This document shows, in pieces, positions 24,801 to 32,087 of a DNA stretch of 50,723 nt. The DNA is taken from positions 1 to 50,723 of the forward strand of contig JAIRXB010000028.1 in NCBI GenBank assembly GCA_031268535.1, given 5' to 3'. The stretch's first letter is position 1. The number at the start of each line of letters is the position of its first letter. The notes under the pieces are model-generated. The model ran no database searches. It worked only from the letters and a program-made list of their open reading frames with translations, and was not told the origin of the DNA. This DNA comes from Puniceicoccales bacterium. GTDB lineage: Bacteria; Verrucomicrobiota; Verrucomicrobiia; Opitutales; JAIRLM01. Made by a program: the position numbers and the translations under genes.

Positions 24801-25478
24801 ATGGTTGGTCCATGTCCCGGTGAATTTTCACACTTTAACCTCTTTGCCGGTGGAGTGTTGGCCCTCCTTAGAGCCATTAATCCGCTGGCCGTTGGAGCTC
24901 TTTTTTTGGCTTCATTTAGCGGCTATGGGTTCCGCCAGCGCAAATTTATGGTGCGCGCTTCCTGCCTCATAGCTTTTTTTATTATTCTGTCGTTTTCCTA
25001 CTGGGGCATTGCGATTTTGAACACGCTGGGCGTTGGCGTTCCATCGATTCACGTCGCTTGCGGCATAGTTTTCGCCTACGTCGGGTTTAAATTTCTTTGC
25101 GCAGAGGATGTTGACGAAAGCGACGGCGATGGGCAAAGTGGGCCGCCGCGCTTTTCGAAGGCTAGGCCGGACATGTCCGTGATTCCGCTTGCCCTTCCGA
25201 TGGTTGCGGGCGCCGAACCCCTTGCTGTTGCAATGAGCTATGGGCAAAATGCTTGCGGTCCGTTGGGAAAGTTAACCGTTGCCGCTTCAGTCGGATTCGC
25301 CGTTGCGGCCGTTTTTGCCGTGCTCACAATCGCCAATGTCCTCTGCGCGTTCCTCAGCGACACATTTAAAAAACTTTTTTTCCGCATCGGAGGCCTAATT
25401 ATTCTTGCCATCGCATTTCAACAAATCCTTGTGGGCCTAGAGCATATGGAGCCGTTTTGCCGCATGGTGGGCCGCTAG
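24801..25478 (+). CDS. MarC-family integral membrane protein
   Basis: This 225-aa inner-membrane protein of the MarC (UPF0056) family has about six membrane segments. LLRAINPLAVGALFLASF near the N-terminus fits the family's NPlG..PlFl opening. IPLALPMVAGAEPLAVAM (about residues 130-150) matches the second signature, IPLAxPxLAGPG, with Ala-Glu in place of Pro-Gly. The family's role is unsettled; it was once linked to multiple antibiotic resistance, and that link was later withdrawn. The gene lies immediately upstream of atpE, where an a-subunit gene (atpB) would often be found. It is a different protein from AtpB: it has no a-subunit Arg-bearing helix that I can see. Confidence 0.75.
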   Translation: MVGPCPGEFSHFNLFAGGVLALLRAINPLAVGALFLASFSGYGFRQRKFMVRASCLIAFFIILSFSYWGIAILNTLGVGVPSIHVACGIVFAYVGFKFLCAEDVDESDGDGQSGPPRFSKARPDMSVIPLALPMVAGAEPLAVAMSYGQNACGPLGKLTVAASVGFAVAAVFAVLTIANVLCAFLSDTFKKLFFRIGGLIILAIAFQQILVGLEHMEPFCRMVGR

Positions 25479-25508
25479 TGGAGCTGTGGGTTGCCCGCAG
25501 CCTTTGCG

Positions 25509-25537
25509 TTGACATAGTTTGATAAAAATACTTCATG
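25509..25537 (+). promoter_or_regulatory. Possible promoter of atpE-atpF-atpH
   Basis: A perfect TTGACA (25509-25514) is followed by an A/T-rich stretch. With 17-base spacing the -10 would be TTCATG, a poor match. A leader of about 30 bases with a strong ribosome binding site (GGAGGAATT) would then precede atpE. Confidence 0.3.
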
Positions 25538-25570
25538 TGCCATAGCGGTTCGCGATCTGGAGGAATTACT

Positions 25571-25789
25571 ATGTTGCATATTATTGGTGAACTAACCGGC
25601 GACCTTGCCAAAGGTCTTACGGGCGCATGTGGATGCCTGGCGGCCGCCATTGGGGTTGCCCTAATCGGCACAAAGGCTGCGGAAGCGGTGGGCCGCAACC
25701 CGGAGGCGTCCGGGAAAATATTAGTGCAGTCAATTCTTGGAATGGCTCTTGCGGAAGCAGTTGCATTTTACGCCCTATTTCTATCCTGA
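25571..25789 (+). CDS. atpE: ATP synthase F0 subunit c (AtpE)
   Basis: This is the membrane rotor-ring subunit of the F-type ATP synthase: 72 aa forming a two-helix hairpin with the polar loop GRNPEA (41-46). The ion-carrying carboxylate is Glu62 in MALAEAVAFYALF, where E. coli has Asp61. At the place where Na+-type c subunits have Gln (G-x-G-Q), this protein has Val29 (AIGVALIG), and Glu62 is followed by Ala rather than Ser or Thr. The pattern argues for proton coupling. ATG 25571 is preceded by GGAGGAATTACT, one of the clearest Shine-Dalgarno sites in the window, which decides the start over an upstream in-frame codon at 25535. Confidence 0.95.
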   Translation: MLHIIGELTGDLAKGLTGACGCLAAAIGVALIGTKAAEAVGRNPEASGKILVQSILGMALAEAVAFYALFLS

Positions 25790-25801
25790 GGTTCAGCTAA
25801 A

Positions 25802-26362
25802 ATGAACGTTGCCATTGCGGCCATTGGGCAGATGGCCAGTTCCGGGGGCGTCCTGTCGCGGTTGGCCGTTGAGTTTCACGTTGAGTGGCCGCTGCTCGCT
25901 GCGCAGGTCCTAAATTTCACCGTTGTTGCGCTGCTGCTGCAGCGCTTTGCCGTTGGTCCGCTCCTTGCCATGCTGGAAGCCAGGCAAAATGTTGTGCGGG
26001 AAGGCCTTGTCGCTGCGGAGGAGGCCGGCAGAAGACTTGCGGACAGCGAAAAAAGTTGCGCAGGAAAAATGCGCGAAGCCGCTTTGGAGGCGGAGAAAAT
26101 TATCGGTGATGCTCGCCTTGGCGCTGAGGCGCTGGCGGACGAGCAGCGGAAGAGTGCGGCGGCCCAGTTGTCTGCGCTGCGGGCGAAAGAGATGGAGCGC
26201 ATCGAAGAGGGCAGGGCGGTGGCACTTAGGGATGCGCGAAAAGTTTTGCGCCACGATGTCGTTTCCCTCGCTGCGAAAATTCTGCTGGAAGGCGTTGACG
26301 AGGCGGATGCTGCGAAGTTTTCGGCAAAAGCCGTGAGGGCAATTGGGGCGATGGAGGCCTAG
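25802..26362 (+). CDS. atpF: ATP synthase F0 subunit b (AtpF)
   Basis: This is the peripheral-stalk subunit that ties F1 to the membrane a subunit. A membrane helix near residues 30-55 (WPLLAAQVLNFTVVALLLQRF) is followed by GPLLAMLEARQNVVREGL, the typical family continuation. A long Ala/Glu/Arg-rich helix then runs to the end, suited to a right-handed coiled-coil dimer. The length of 186 aa includes an N-terminal extension of about 25 residues before the membrane helix, as in several non-proteobacterial b subunits. It begins 12 bases after atpE and ends three bases before atpH. Confidence 0.9.
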   Translation: MNVAIAAIGQMASSGGVLSRLAVEFHVEWPLLAAQVLNFTVVALLLQRFAVGPLLAMLEARQNVVREGLVAAEEAGRRLADSEKSCAGKMREAALEAEKIIGDARLGAEALADEQRKSAAAQLSALRAKEMERIEEGRAVALRDARKVLRHDVVSLAAKILLEGVDEADAAKFSAKAVRAIGAMEA

Positions 26363-26365
26363 CCG

Positions 26366-26752
26366 ATGGCGTCGCCGCTTTCAGTGGCCAAAGCGCTGGC
26401 GCGCTTGGCTGTCGCCAACGCAAAACCAGATGAGGTAATTTTGGCGGCGCTGGAGGAGGCCCGCGACTTACCGAAAGAATTACATCTTTCTCTGCTTCAT
26501 GAACTTGTGGGGCTTGTGGGCCGCAGCGAAAATGCCTTTGCTAGACCTACCGTCGCCTATGCTGGTGAGCTGGCCGGATCAGACAAGGAGTGCCTTGGGG
26601 AGCTAATTTCCGCAAAACTTGGCCGCACCGTCGATCTCCGCTACGAGTTGGACGCGTCGCTCATTGCCGGGATTCGCGTTTGCGTCGGAGATCGGCGCTG
26701 GGAGTTTTCTCTGCGGCGCGGGCTGGAGCAGTTTCTCGAAGCTGGCCGGTAA
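26366..26752 (+). CDS. atpH: ATP synthase F1 subunit delta (AtpH), short form
   Basis: This is the subunit that connects the b stalk to the top of F1. The C-terminal signature LDASLIAGIRVCVGDRRWEFSLRRGLEQF matches the delta/OSCP family. The protein is only 128 aa against roughly 175-180, so the N-terminal helical bundle is shortened. ATG 26366 is three bases after the atpF stop codon. The usual next gene, atpA, is missing: the stop is followed within ten bases by DNA whose best coding signal is on the other strand, and then by phage-type genes. The 3' 150 bases are overlapped by a minus-strand frame. Confidence 0.8.
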   Translation: MASPLSVAKALARLAVANAKPDEVILAALEEARDLPKELHLSLLHELVGLVGRSENAFARPTVAYAGELAGSDKECLGELISAKLGRTVDLRYELDASLIAGIRVCVGDRRWEFSLRRGLEQFLEAGR

Positions 26753-27178
26753 GCAGTATGACGGAAGTTGCTTTTCCTGTGGCCGTTTCCACCCGCCAAG
26801 AACTCCTTCGGGACCGTAATCTCTGTTGAGATCGACAGTAATTGCGTCCAAAAGGAGCACTTTTCGCAACTTTCCGCATCTCTCGCTTGTGCTGCTGTAA
26901 TTTGCAAATGTGGCGATGCCGGCGCGATTGGAGCCTATGCCAAATCCAGCTGCGTATAGTCTTAGTGGATGCGCATCCTCAATGCGGACGATTAGGAAAA
27001 TCAAATGGCATGTATCTCCATCGTCTAGAACGACAACTACCGGCTGCAGCAGTCCTGTGGAGCTGACGATAACGTCTAATTCCAAGCGGCGATTGCGCCC
27101 AAGTATTTTTTCGTAGGGCACGATATCGAGCGAATGGATGGTTGGGTTTTGGCGGTCGGCCGATGCTGAGAAAGTCAT
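26603..27178 (-). CDS. Hypothetical protein, 3' end antisense to atpH
   Basis: This 191-codon minus-strand frame covers the gap between atpH and the phage-type cluster. The first 140 or so residues look like a real beta-rich protein (RLELDVIVSSTGLLQPVVVVLDDGD, then LLLDAITVDLNRDYGPEGVLGG). The last 50 lie antisense to atpH and are probably read-through. The gene may have lost its own stop when it was joined to atpH. I recognise no family; an unusual phage structural protein is possible given the neighbours. It would be the only minus-strand member of that region. Confidence 0.4.
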   Translation of the reverse strand: MTFSASADRQNPTIHSLDIVPYEKILGRNRRLELDVIVSSTGLLQPVVVVLDDGDTCHLIFLIVRIEDAHPLRLYAAGFGIGSNRAGIATFANYSSTSERCGKLRKVLLLDAITVDLNRDYGPEGVLGGWKRPQEKQLPSYCLPASFEKLLQPAPQRKLPAPISDANANPGNERRVQLVAEIDGAAKFCGN

Positions 27179-27321
27179 GGGGCGCCGATGCAGTTTTTGG
27201 GCGCAATGTCAACCGCAAAGGCAAATTGCCTCCACATATGCCAAAACTTTGCCGCCATTTTCCCTAGGAGCTTTCAGCGAAGTAAGCGGAGCGAACTGAG
27301 CAAACGCTTGTGGCGCAGCGA

Positions 27322-27349
27322 TTCATAAATTGATGGGCCGTGATAAACT
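27322..27349 (+). promoter_or_regulatory. Possible promoter of the phage-type cluster
   Basis: TTCATA (27322-27327) and TAAACT (27344-27349), separated by 16 bases, lie upstream of the first virion gene. The -10 is identical to those at 6015 and 48894. The leader would be about 35 bases long and holds AAGGGA as a weak ribosome binding site. Confidence 0.3.
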
Positions 27350-27390
27350 GCAATTGCGCCGAAGATCGGCGGATCGAAGGGACAGTTCTT

Positions 27391-27825
27391 ATGGAGACGA
27401 ATGGAATCATAGCGGTCGCAAATTGCGCCGACGGGACCCACGACGGCAATTGCACGTTCATTGCCTCTCAAAATCTAAATGTACGCAACTTACTGGTGTC
27501 GTTCGATGAAACTTCAGTCGGCAGCCCAGCTAGGGTGCGGCCTTGCTCAGCTGGCGGCTTGCCCATCGGCGTGGCCACCGATGAGGTGGAAGCTGGCCAG
27601 GCGGTGAATGTGCATTTTTTAGGCGGCGGGGAAACTGTCTCCATGGTGGCGGCGGAGCCGATTGATCCAGGAGCGGTCCTGGTGGCATCGGACGGCGGAA
27701 AGGTTGAGGAATTCGCAGACGAGGGCGAAGTTCACCTCGTCGGCATAGCCATTGGATCCGCCATTTCTGCCGGCGATAGATTTGAGGTGCTTCCGCACGT
27801 GTCGGTTCCACTTTCCATGGAATAG
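27391..27825 (+). CDS. Phage head decoration-type protein (DUF2190-like)
   Basis: This 144-aa Gly/Val-rich beta protein begins METNGIIAVANCADGT. The core alternates glycine turns and short strands, with GLPIGVATDEVEAGQAVNVHFLGG and VHLVGIAIGSAISAGDRFEVLP. This is the layout of small capsid decoration proteins of the DUF2190 type, which bind the outside of phage heads. It lies directly upstream of the capsid gene, as decoration genes usually do. A longer frame starting at 27340 would add 17 residues, but ATG 27391 has an AAGGGA-like site seven bases upstream. The assignment rests on pattern and context. Confidence 0.6.
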   Translation: METNGIIAVANCADGTHDGNCTFIASQNLNVRNLLVSFDETSVGSPARVRPCSAGGLPIGVATDEVEAGQAVNVHFLGGGETVSMVAAEPIDPGAVLVASDGGKVEEFADEGEVHLVGIAIGSAISAGDRFEVLPHVSVPLSME

Positions 27826-27858
27826 TCCGCTTTTGCTAAGGTGTTTTGGGAAAAAATT

Positions 27859-28812
27859 ATGGAATTACTGCCGCAGGATTTTGGCAATAACGAAAAGGGC
27901 ATTGTGTGCGCCGCCAACGAGTCGCGCTTCAGCGCCGCAAACTATTCGGAGCCGTTGACGGCGTTTACGGTTGGCTGGCGAGACCGCGAGGACATCGAAG
28001 GAATGCTAAACTTTGTAGCGCCGGCCATTCATGTCGGGAAGCGCTTCGAGTTTAAAAGAGGGGAAAACGTCGAAGCATTTCTCAGCGAGGATGATGACGT
28101 TAGAGCGATTGGCGCCTCATTCAAGCGCGTCGAGTTTAGCGGTTCATCGGTCATGGGGAAAACGCTCAACAAGGGCCTCACGGTGAGGGTGGACCACGAC
28201 GACGTTGTCGGCGACGATTGGCAGGAAAGGTACGTGCAAGTACTGCTTAAACGTTTGTACAGAAATGAATTGCGCAGAGCTATTGCCGCACTCGGAGCCG
28301 TTGGCGAAGCCGCTGAGCTGATCTGGGGAGACGACTCCAATCCCGATGGCGATTTGCGCTTGGCGCTTTCCGCGGCGACGGACGAGTCCGGTGTGCGGCC
28401 GAACAGAATTCTCTTTGGCGAAGGAGCTTGGGATGTGCGCGCCAACAGCTACGATGGGCAAAATGTGGCCGCTGCCCAGCGATCTGCCGCAATGGGCCCC
28501 GAAGAGCTGGCCCGCAAGCTGTTCGTTGACAGCATTAGGGTTTTTGGCGCCCGGTACCAGAGCACTGCGTCCGCCAAAAGCAAAATTGTCGGCAATGACA
28601 TCTACGCCTTCAGCGCCCAGGACGGCATTGTTAAGGATGAGCCGGCAAACATCAAGCGCTTCGTTACGCCGGTCGACGGCAACAATTTCCGCGTCTATGG
28701 GGAGGAACACTCCAAGTATACGGACATCACCGTCGAGCACTACAGCAACATCATGGTGACGTCTTCCGCTGGAATCGTCCACGCCGTTGTCGCCGAAGCG
28801 TCTGGCGTCTAG
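27859..28812 (+). CDS. Phage major capsid protein (HK97-like)
   Basis: This 317-aa protein has the architecture of an HK97-fold capsid subunit. An N-terminal arm is followed by a charged extended loop (about 45-75, KRFEFKRGENVEAFLSEDDD), a long helix around RYVQVLLKRLYRNELRRAIAALG, the segment RPNRILFGEGAWDVRANSY that is typical of capsid P domains, and a C-terminal strand region with VEHYSNIMVTSSAGIVHAVV. It forms the icosahedral shell if expressed. ATG 27859 has GGGA upstream; GTG 27841 would add six residues. No scaffold, protease, portal or terminase gene precedes it. Confidence 0.75.
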   Translation: MELLPQDFGNNEKGIVCAANESRFSAANYSEPLTAFTVGWRDREDIEGMLNFVAPAIHVGKRFEFKRGENVEAFLSEDDDVRAIGASFKRVEFSGSSVMGKTLNKGLTVRVDHDDVVGDDWQERYVQVLLKRLYRNELRRAIAALGAVGEAAELIWGDDSNPDGDLRLALSAATDESGVRPNRILFGEGAWDVRANSYDGQNVAAAQRSAAMGPEELARKLFVDSIRVFGARYQSTASAKSKIVGNDIYAFSAQDGIVKDEPANIKRFVTPVDGNNFRVYGEEHSKYTDITVEHYSNIMVTSSAGIVHAVVAEASGV

Positions 28813-28838
28813 GTGGAATTGCGGAGGTGATGTGTCCT

Positions 28839-29285
28839 ATGGGTGCGTGGGTCAAGCTGTTAGCGGGTGATTTGGAGACGCATGTGGCCGCCGATCAACT
28901 GCGCGCAATAGTGGAGGCGTCACTTGGCGCTGATGGGGCAGAGCACATGGAGAAGCTGCGGCAATCGATTGTTGCCCAGGTGCGTGCGGCCGTTATGGGC
29001 GGAGGAAGGGCCGTTTTGAGCGCTACGGACGATGCGGTTCCCGAAGAACTTTGGTCCGACGCATGTGCGCTGCTGATGGAGAAGCTCCAATGCCGACTTC
29101 CGGCTCTGCGCCTTACCGTCGACCAGGTGCGAGCGGCCGACGTGGCGCGTCAGCGCCTGCGGCGCGTGGAGCGCGGCGAGGTCGTGCCGTCGATGCCGGC
29201 AGATCCATCTTTTCGCTACGTGCGGCCAAAGGTCCACTTCCGCTGCCGACGGCGCATTGCAATTGGCGATTTGGGAGGGCTTTAG
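28839..29285 (+). CDS. Phage head-tail connector-like protein (Gp36/DUF1320-like, tentative)
   Basis: This 148-aa, mainly helical protein sits just after the capsid gene, where head-completion proteins are encoded. The segment ELWSDACALLMEKLQCRLPALRLTVDQVRAADVARQRLRRVERGEV resembles Mu Gp36/DUF1320 proteins, which have a helix, a short P/L-rich turn, a helix with Asp-x-Ala-Arg, and then a G-E/K-V end. The N-terminal 60 residues do not match. GGAGG (28823-28827) stands 11 bases before ATG 28839 and only two before ATG 28830, so I preferred the former. The stop codon (TAG) is one base from the next start. Confidence 0.45.
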   Translation: MGAWVKLLAGDLETHVAADQLRAIVEASLGADGAEHMEKLRQSIVAQVRAAVMGGGRAVLSATDDAVPEELWSDACALLMEKLQCRLPALRLTVDQVRAADVARQRLRRVERGEVVPSMPADPSFRYVRPKVHFRCRRRIAIGDLGGL

Positions 29286-29286
29286 T

Positions 29287-29766
29287 GTGACTAGCGCCCT
29301 TGAAAGGCTCCAGGAAGAGACCCGTGAGCTATTGCGTAGCCGCAGCGAATTGGCAGGCGTGGAGGTGCTTTCCTACAGGAGCAGCGACCTCGCCAGCGCT
29401 TTGCAAGTTTATGCTCGGGAGCCGCTTGGCATCTGCGCCATCGTGATGCCGCCGCTGCCTTTGAGCTTTCGGGAGAGCGCCCCCCACAGGGGCGCCGCAA
29501 CGGTCGAGTTGCGCGTCCGCGTCGTTGAGAACATAGGCTCCCATAGGGGGGCGCGCCGCGCCTTGGAGTGCGCCGAAATGATACATCGCATAATTTGCGG
29601 CGCATCACTGTCTTGCGGAAATTCTAGGCGGACTTTGCTGCCGGCCGGAAATAGCCCATGGTCCATTGGAGAAAATTTCCCGGAGAGCACGCTGCTGGAA
29701 ATTGAGCTGCGCTTTTGGGCCCAAATGTTTCTCAAGCCTGCAGAAAGCGGTGGGGGAGAATTGTGA
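29287..29766 (+). CDS. Probable phage tail-completion protein
   Basis: This 159-aa protein begins VTSALERLQEETRELL and is of mixed alpha/beta character. GICAIVMPPLPLSFRESAPHRGAATVELRVRVVENIGSHRGARRALECAEMIHRIICG resembles tail terminator or neck proteins, with a strand giving the assembled-ring contact followed by a helix, but I cannot name a family with certainty. GTG 29287 follows the preceding stop codon by one base and has GGGAGGG about ten bases upstream. The end overlaps the next gene's GTG (GTGA). Position and tight packing tie it to virion assembly. Confidence 0.45.
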   Translation: MTSALERLQEETRELLRSRSELAGVEVLSYRSSDLASALQVYAREPLGICAIVMPPLPLSFRESAPHRGAATVELRVRVVENIGSHRGARRALECAEMIHRIICGASLSCGNSRRTLLPAGNSPWSIGENFPESTLLEIELRFWAQMFLKPAESGGGEL

Positions 29767-30173
29767 AACTGATTTTTGGCGGGGTAACGCTGGCTGCCGG
29801 AGTCGATTGCGAGGAGGAGCCGTTTGCGCTGACCGTCGAAGTCGTTGGAGCCGTGCAGATTGCCCATGCGTTGCGCTCCACTTCGGCGGCGCCCATTGAT
29901 CGCGGCAATAGGAGAACTGAGCTGCGCTTTTCCGTAATGCGGCGTCACGCATCAGTTTCCGAAGCAACAAATTATCTTCTTCGCCATGGCGCCGAGCTTG
30001 CGGACGTTGAAAGCTCAATGGCCATCATTGGCGAAGGTGCGGCGCAGAAGTCAACATTTAGGTTGGCCGCTGCTGTGTTGCGCAGCGTGCATGGCGTCCA
30101 GGACGGGGCCACGACTACGCACAGCTACGCCATCGTCGGCGGCATGCTGAGTGTCGAGGATGGAAGCGTATAA
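29763..30173 (+). CDS. Phage structural protein of unknown role (136 aa)
   Basis: The gene starts at GTG 29763 in a four-base overlap with the previous stop, a typical translational coupling. It encodes a compact 136-aa alpha/beta protein (VKLIFGGVTLAAGVDCEEEP at the start, AIVGGMLSVEDGS at the end). I recognise no family. Size and position, between a tail-completion-like gene and the fibre gene, would fit a small tail or baseplate protein. No long tape-measure gene follows, so a long flexible tail is unlikely unless genes are missing. Confidence 0.5.
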   Translation: MKLIFGGVTLAAGVDCEEEPFALTVEVVGAVQIAHALRSTSAAPIDRGNRRTELRFSVMRRHASVSEATNYLLRHGAELADVESSMAIIGEGAAQKSTFRLAAAVLRSVHGVQDGATTTHSYAIVGGMLSVEDGSV

Positions 30174-30194
30174 ATTGAAAATGGAGAAGTAAAA

Positions 30195-31940
30195 ATGCTA
30201 AATTTTGCCACCGTTCGCATAGGCTGCGACGGCGATCAATTCGATGGGCCGCGCAACAAGTTGGACGGTCGGAAGATAACCATTTGGAGCGGCAGTGCGC
30301 TGCGCTTTGAGTTGGCGTTTTTCCGCCGCGGCGTGCTGCAAAATCTCGAGGAGATTGGGGAAATAGTGTTGGAGGTGAGGGAAATGGGGCCGCATGGCGC
30401 CGCTCCAACCAATTCCATTTCTCCGATCGTGGTGCGCCGTGTGCCGGCCGCTGATTTTTGCCACACAATGGCTCTCGCGGACTGGGAAAATGGTAGCGCG
30501 CAGCAGGTTGCCATCGAATTTTCAAGTGCTGAAACGGCGATGGCGGCTGGCGATGTGTGGCTATCTATTTGGGGGCGCGCGGCTGATGATCCGGAAAATT
30601 GCATCGCCTTTGCCGCCGGACCAATGGCCGTGTGCGAATCGTCCTGCGGGACGCCACTGCAGCCGCCGGGGCCCATTGGCCATTTCTACGGCCGCGATGA
30701 ATGCGACAATCTTTTTGCCCGCAAAGATTTAGACCTTTCCGACATGGCAAATTCGTCCGAAGCGCGCCACAATCTTGGCCTCGGCTCGGCGGCGCTAATG
30801 GACGTTTTGGGCGATGGCGCCATTGATCCAGATGGAGATGCGGCAGTGCCGACGCAGCACTTCATGAAAAACTACGTGGATTCCGTCGGAGGTGAAATGC
30901 TCACGGAAGCAAAGAATTACGCCGACGAAGCATTTGAATCGGTGGCGGCCGGCGCCGAAGCCGCCAATGGGCCGGAAAATTATTGGCCAGGAAGTCTGCG
31001 GCCGCTTTTTAGCAGCTACGCCGAAAAGCCATATTTCATCGGCGCCAACGCCGTGTGCGCCGTCGACGGATGGATGATTTGCGGGGAAAGCGCCACCGCC
31101 ATGCCGGCAAACCATTTCGCCGCAGGCACAGGAGTTGACGGCGACGCAATTTGCTTTTCGAGGCCGACCGGAAGCGTCGAGTCTGGCGTCTACCATATGA
31201 ACAGGCCGTTTACGCGAGCTGAGAGCGAAATTTTTGTGGGGAAAACCGTTACGATTTCTCTGGAGATGAAATTCGGCAGCGGATTTCCCATGTCGTCGGC
31301 GGGGAATGGCCTAGCGATTTCCATAAATGGAACTGCGTCAGCAAGCGTGGCTGTGCAGCTGCGTGGCGACGGCACTTACAGTTCTTCAAATGTGGTTTTG
31401 TTTGGCCCAGTGGAAATTACGTCTGGATCGCAGAGCGCCTACGAGCGCCACAGCTTCACCTTCTCCGTTTCGGCTTCCGTTAGGATGTTCAATCTCGCCC
31501 TGAGCCATTTGCCGGTCGGATCAGGTCCTTCGGTGCCAAGCGATTACAAATTTTATCTGGCCAGGCCAACGGCGGCCATTGGGGCGGATGTCGCGCCCTA
31601 TGGCAGGCGCAGCTACGGAGAGGAGTATTTGAATAGCTGCGTGCGCTATGTGCGCGTGCGGTCGGCATTTATGGGGCCAACGGTTGCGGGTGTGACCTAC
31701 TACGACCACCGCCAATTTCCGATTCCGATGGCGTCGACCCCACTCTGCATACGGGCAACCGACGAGGTGGCGCCAAGCAAATTTTTGGCATCGTCGGCCG
31801 AAGATGTTTTAAGCATTGACAATTACGGATTTAGCGTGGCGCGCACGGCATCAGGAGATGGTGAGGATGCCTCCTGGAGAACGATCTACGGCTTTGGCGT
31901 TTTCCCTTGGACCTTTTCCGATCCCATTGGGGAGTATTAG
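30195..31940 (+). CDS. Phage tail fibre-like protein (581 aa)
   Basis: Residues 170-195 contain LSDMANSSEARHNLGLGSAALMDV, the recurring tail-fibre motif (LsDlxnxxxARxNLGLgsAa). The N-terminal 130 residues look like a baseplate-attachment domain. Residues 205-260 are helical (FMKNYVDSVGGEMLTEAKNYADEAFESV), suited to a trimeric coiled coil. The remaining C-terminal half is beta-rich with carbohydrate-module-like strands, a plausible receptor-binding head. ATG 30195 follows GGAGAAGT seven bases upstream. In a phage this protein would bind the host surface; in a domesticated cluster its target could differ. Confidence 0.65.
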   Translation: MLNFATVRIGCDGDQFDGPRNKLDGRKITIWSGSALRFELAFFRRGVLQNLEEIGEIVLEVREMGPHGAAPTNSISPIVVRRVPAADFCHTMALADWENGSAQQVAIEFSSAETAMAAGDVWLSIWGRAADDPENCIAFAAGPMAVCESSCGTPLQPPGPIGHFYGRDECDNLFARKDLDLSDMANSSEARHNLGLGSAALMDVLGDGAIDPDGDAAVPTQHFMKNYVDSVGGEMLTEAKNYADEAFESVAAGAEAANGPENYWPGSLRPLFSSYAEKPYFIGANAVCAVDGWMICGESATAMPANHFAAGTGVDGDAICFSRPTGSVESGVYHMNRPFTRAESEIFVGKTVTISLEMKFGSGFPMSSAGNGLAISINGTASASVAVQLRGDGTYSSSNVVLFGPVEITSGSQSAYERHSFTFSVSASVRMFNLALSHLPVGSGPSVPSDYKFYLARPTAAIGADVAPYGRRSYGEEYLNSCVRYVRVRSAFMGPTVAGVTYYDHRQFPIPMASTPLCIRATDEVAPSKFLASSAEDVLSIDNYGFSVARTASGDGEDASWRTIYGFGVFPWTFSDPIGEY

Positions 31941-31967
31941 AGGCGAAATTAATTGCAGCGGAATGGT

Positions 31968-32087
31968 ATGGACGAAAAATTTTTTTTTGAGCAGCTCGCA
32001 GACGAATTGCTGCGGCGCGTTGAGCAGCTGGAGAGGCGCATCGGCGAGCTTGAGCTCCAATTGCAATCCAGCAGGAGCGAGCCGTGA
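31968..32087 (+). CDS. Tiny coiled-coil protein (39 aa) in the virion cluster
   Basis: ATG 31968 opens 39 codons encoding MDEKFFFEQLADELLRRVEQ and then a further Glu/Leu/Arg heptad-rich helix (RRIGELELQL). It is almost certainly a single coiled coil and resembles the size and style of SlyX-like proteins without being assignable. The stop (TGA 32085-32087) overlaps the GTG of the next gene by four bases, so the two are translationally coupled, which is good evidence that it is real. A nine-T run (31980-31988) encodes Phe codons near the start. It could be an assembly chaperone or a fibre accessory protein. Confidence 0.6.
   Translation: MDEKFFFEQLADELLRRVEQLERRIGELELQLQSSRSEP

Noticed and set aside
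25535-25570. Earlier in-frame start of atpE
   Set aside because: The strong GGAGG site is positioned for ATG 25571, and the added residues do not fit subunit c.
26753-27390. att sites or an integrase for the phage cluster
   Set aside because: I looked for repeated ends near 26753 and 34391 and for integrase motifs and found none.
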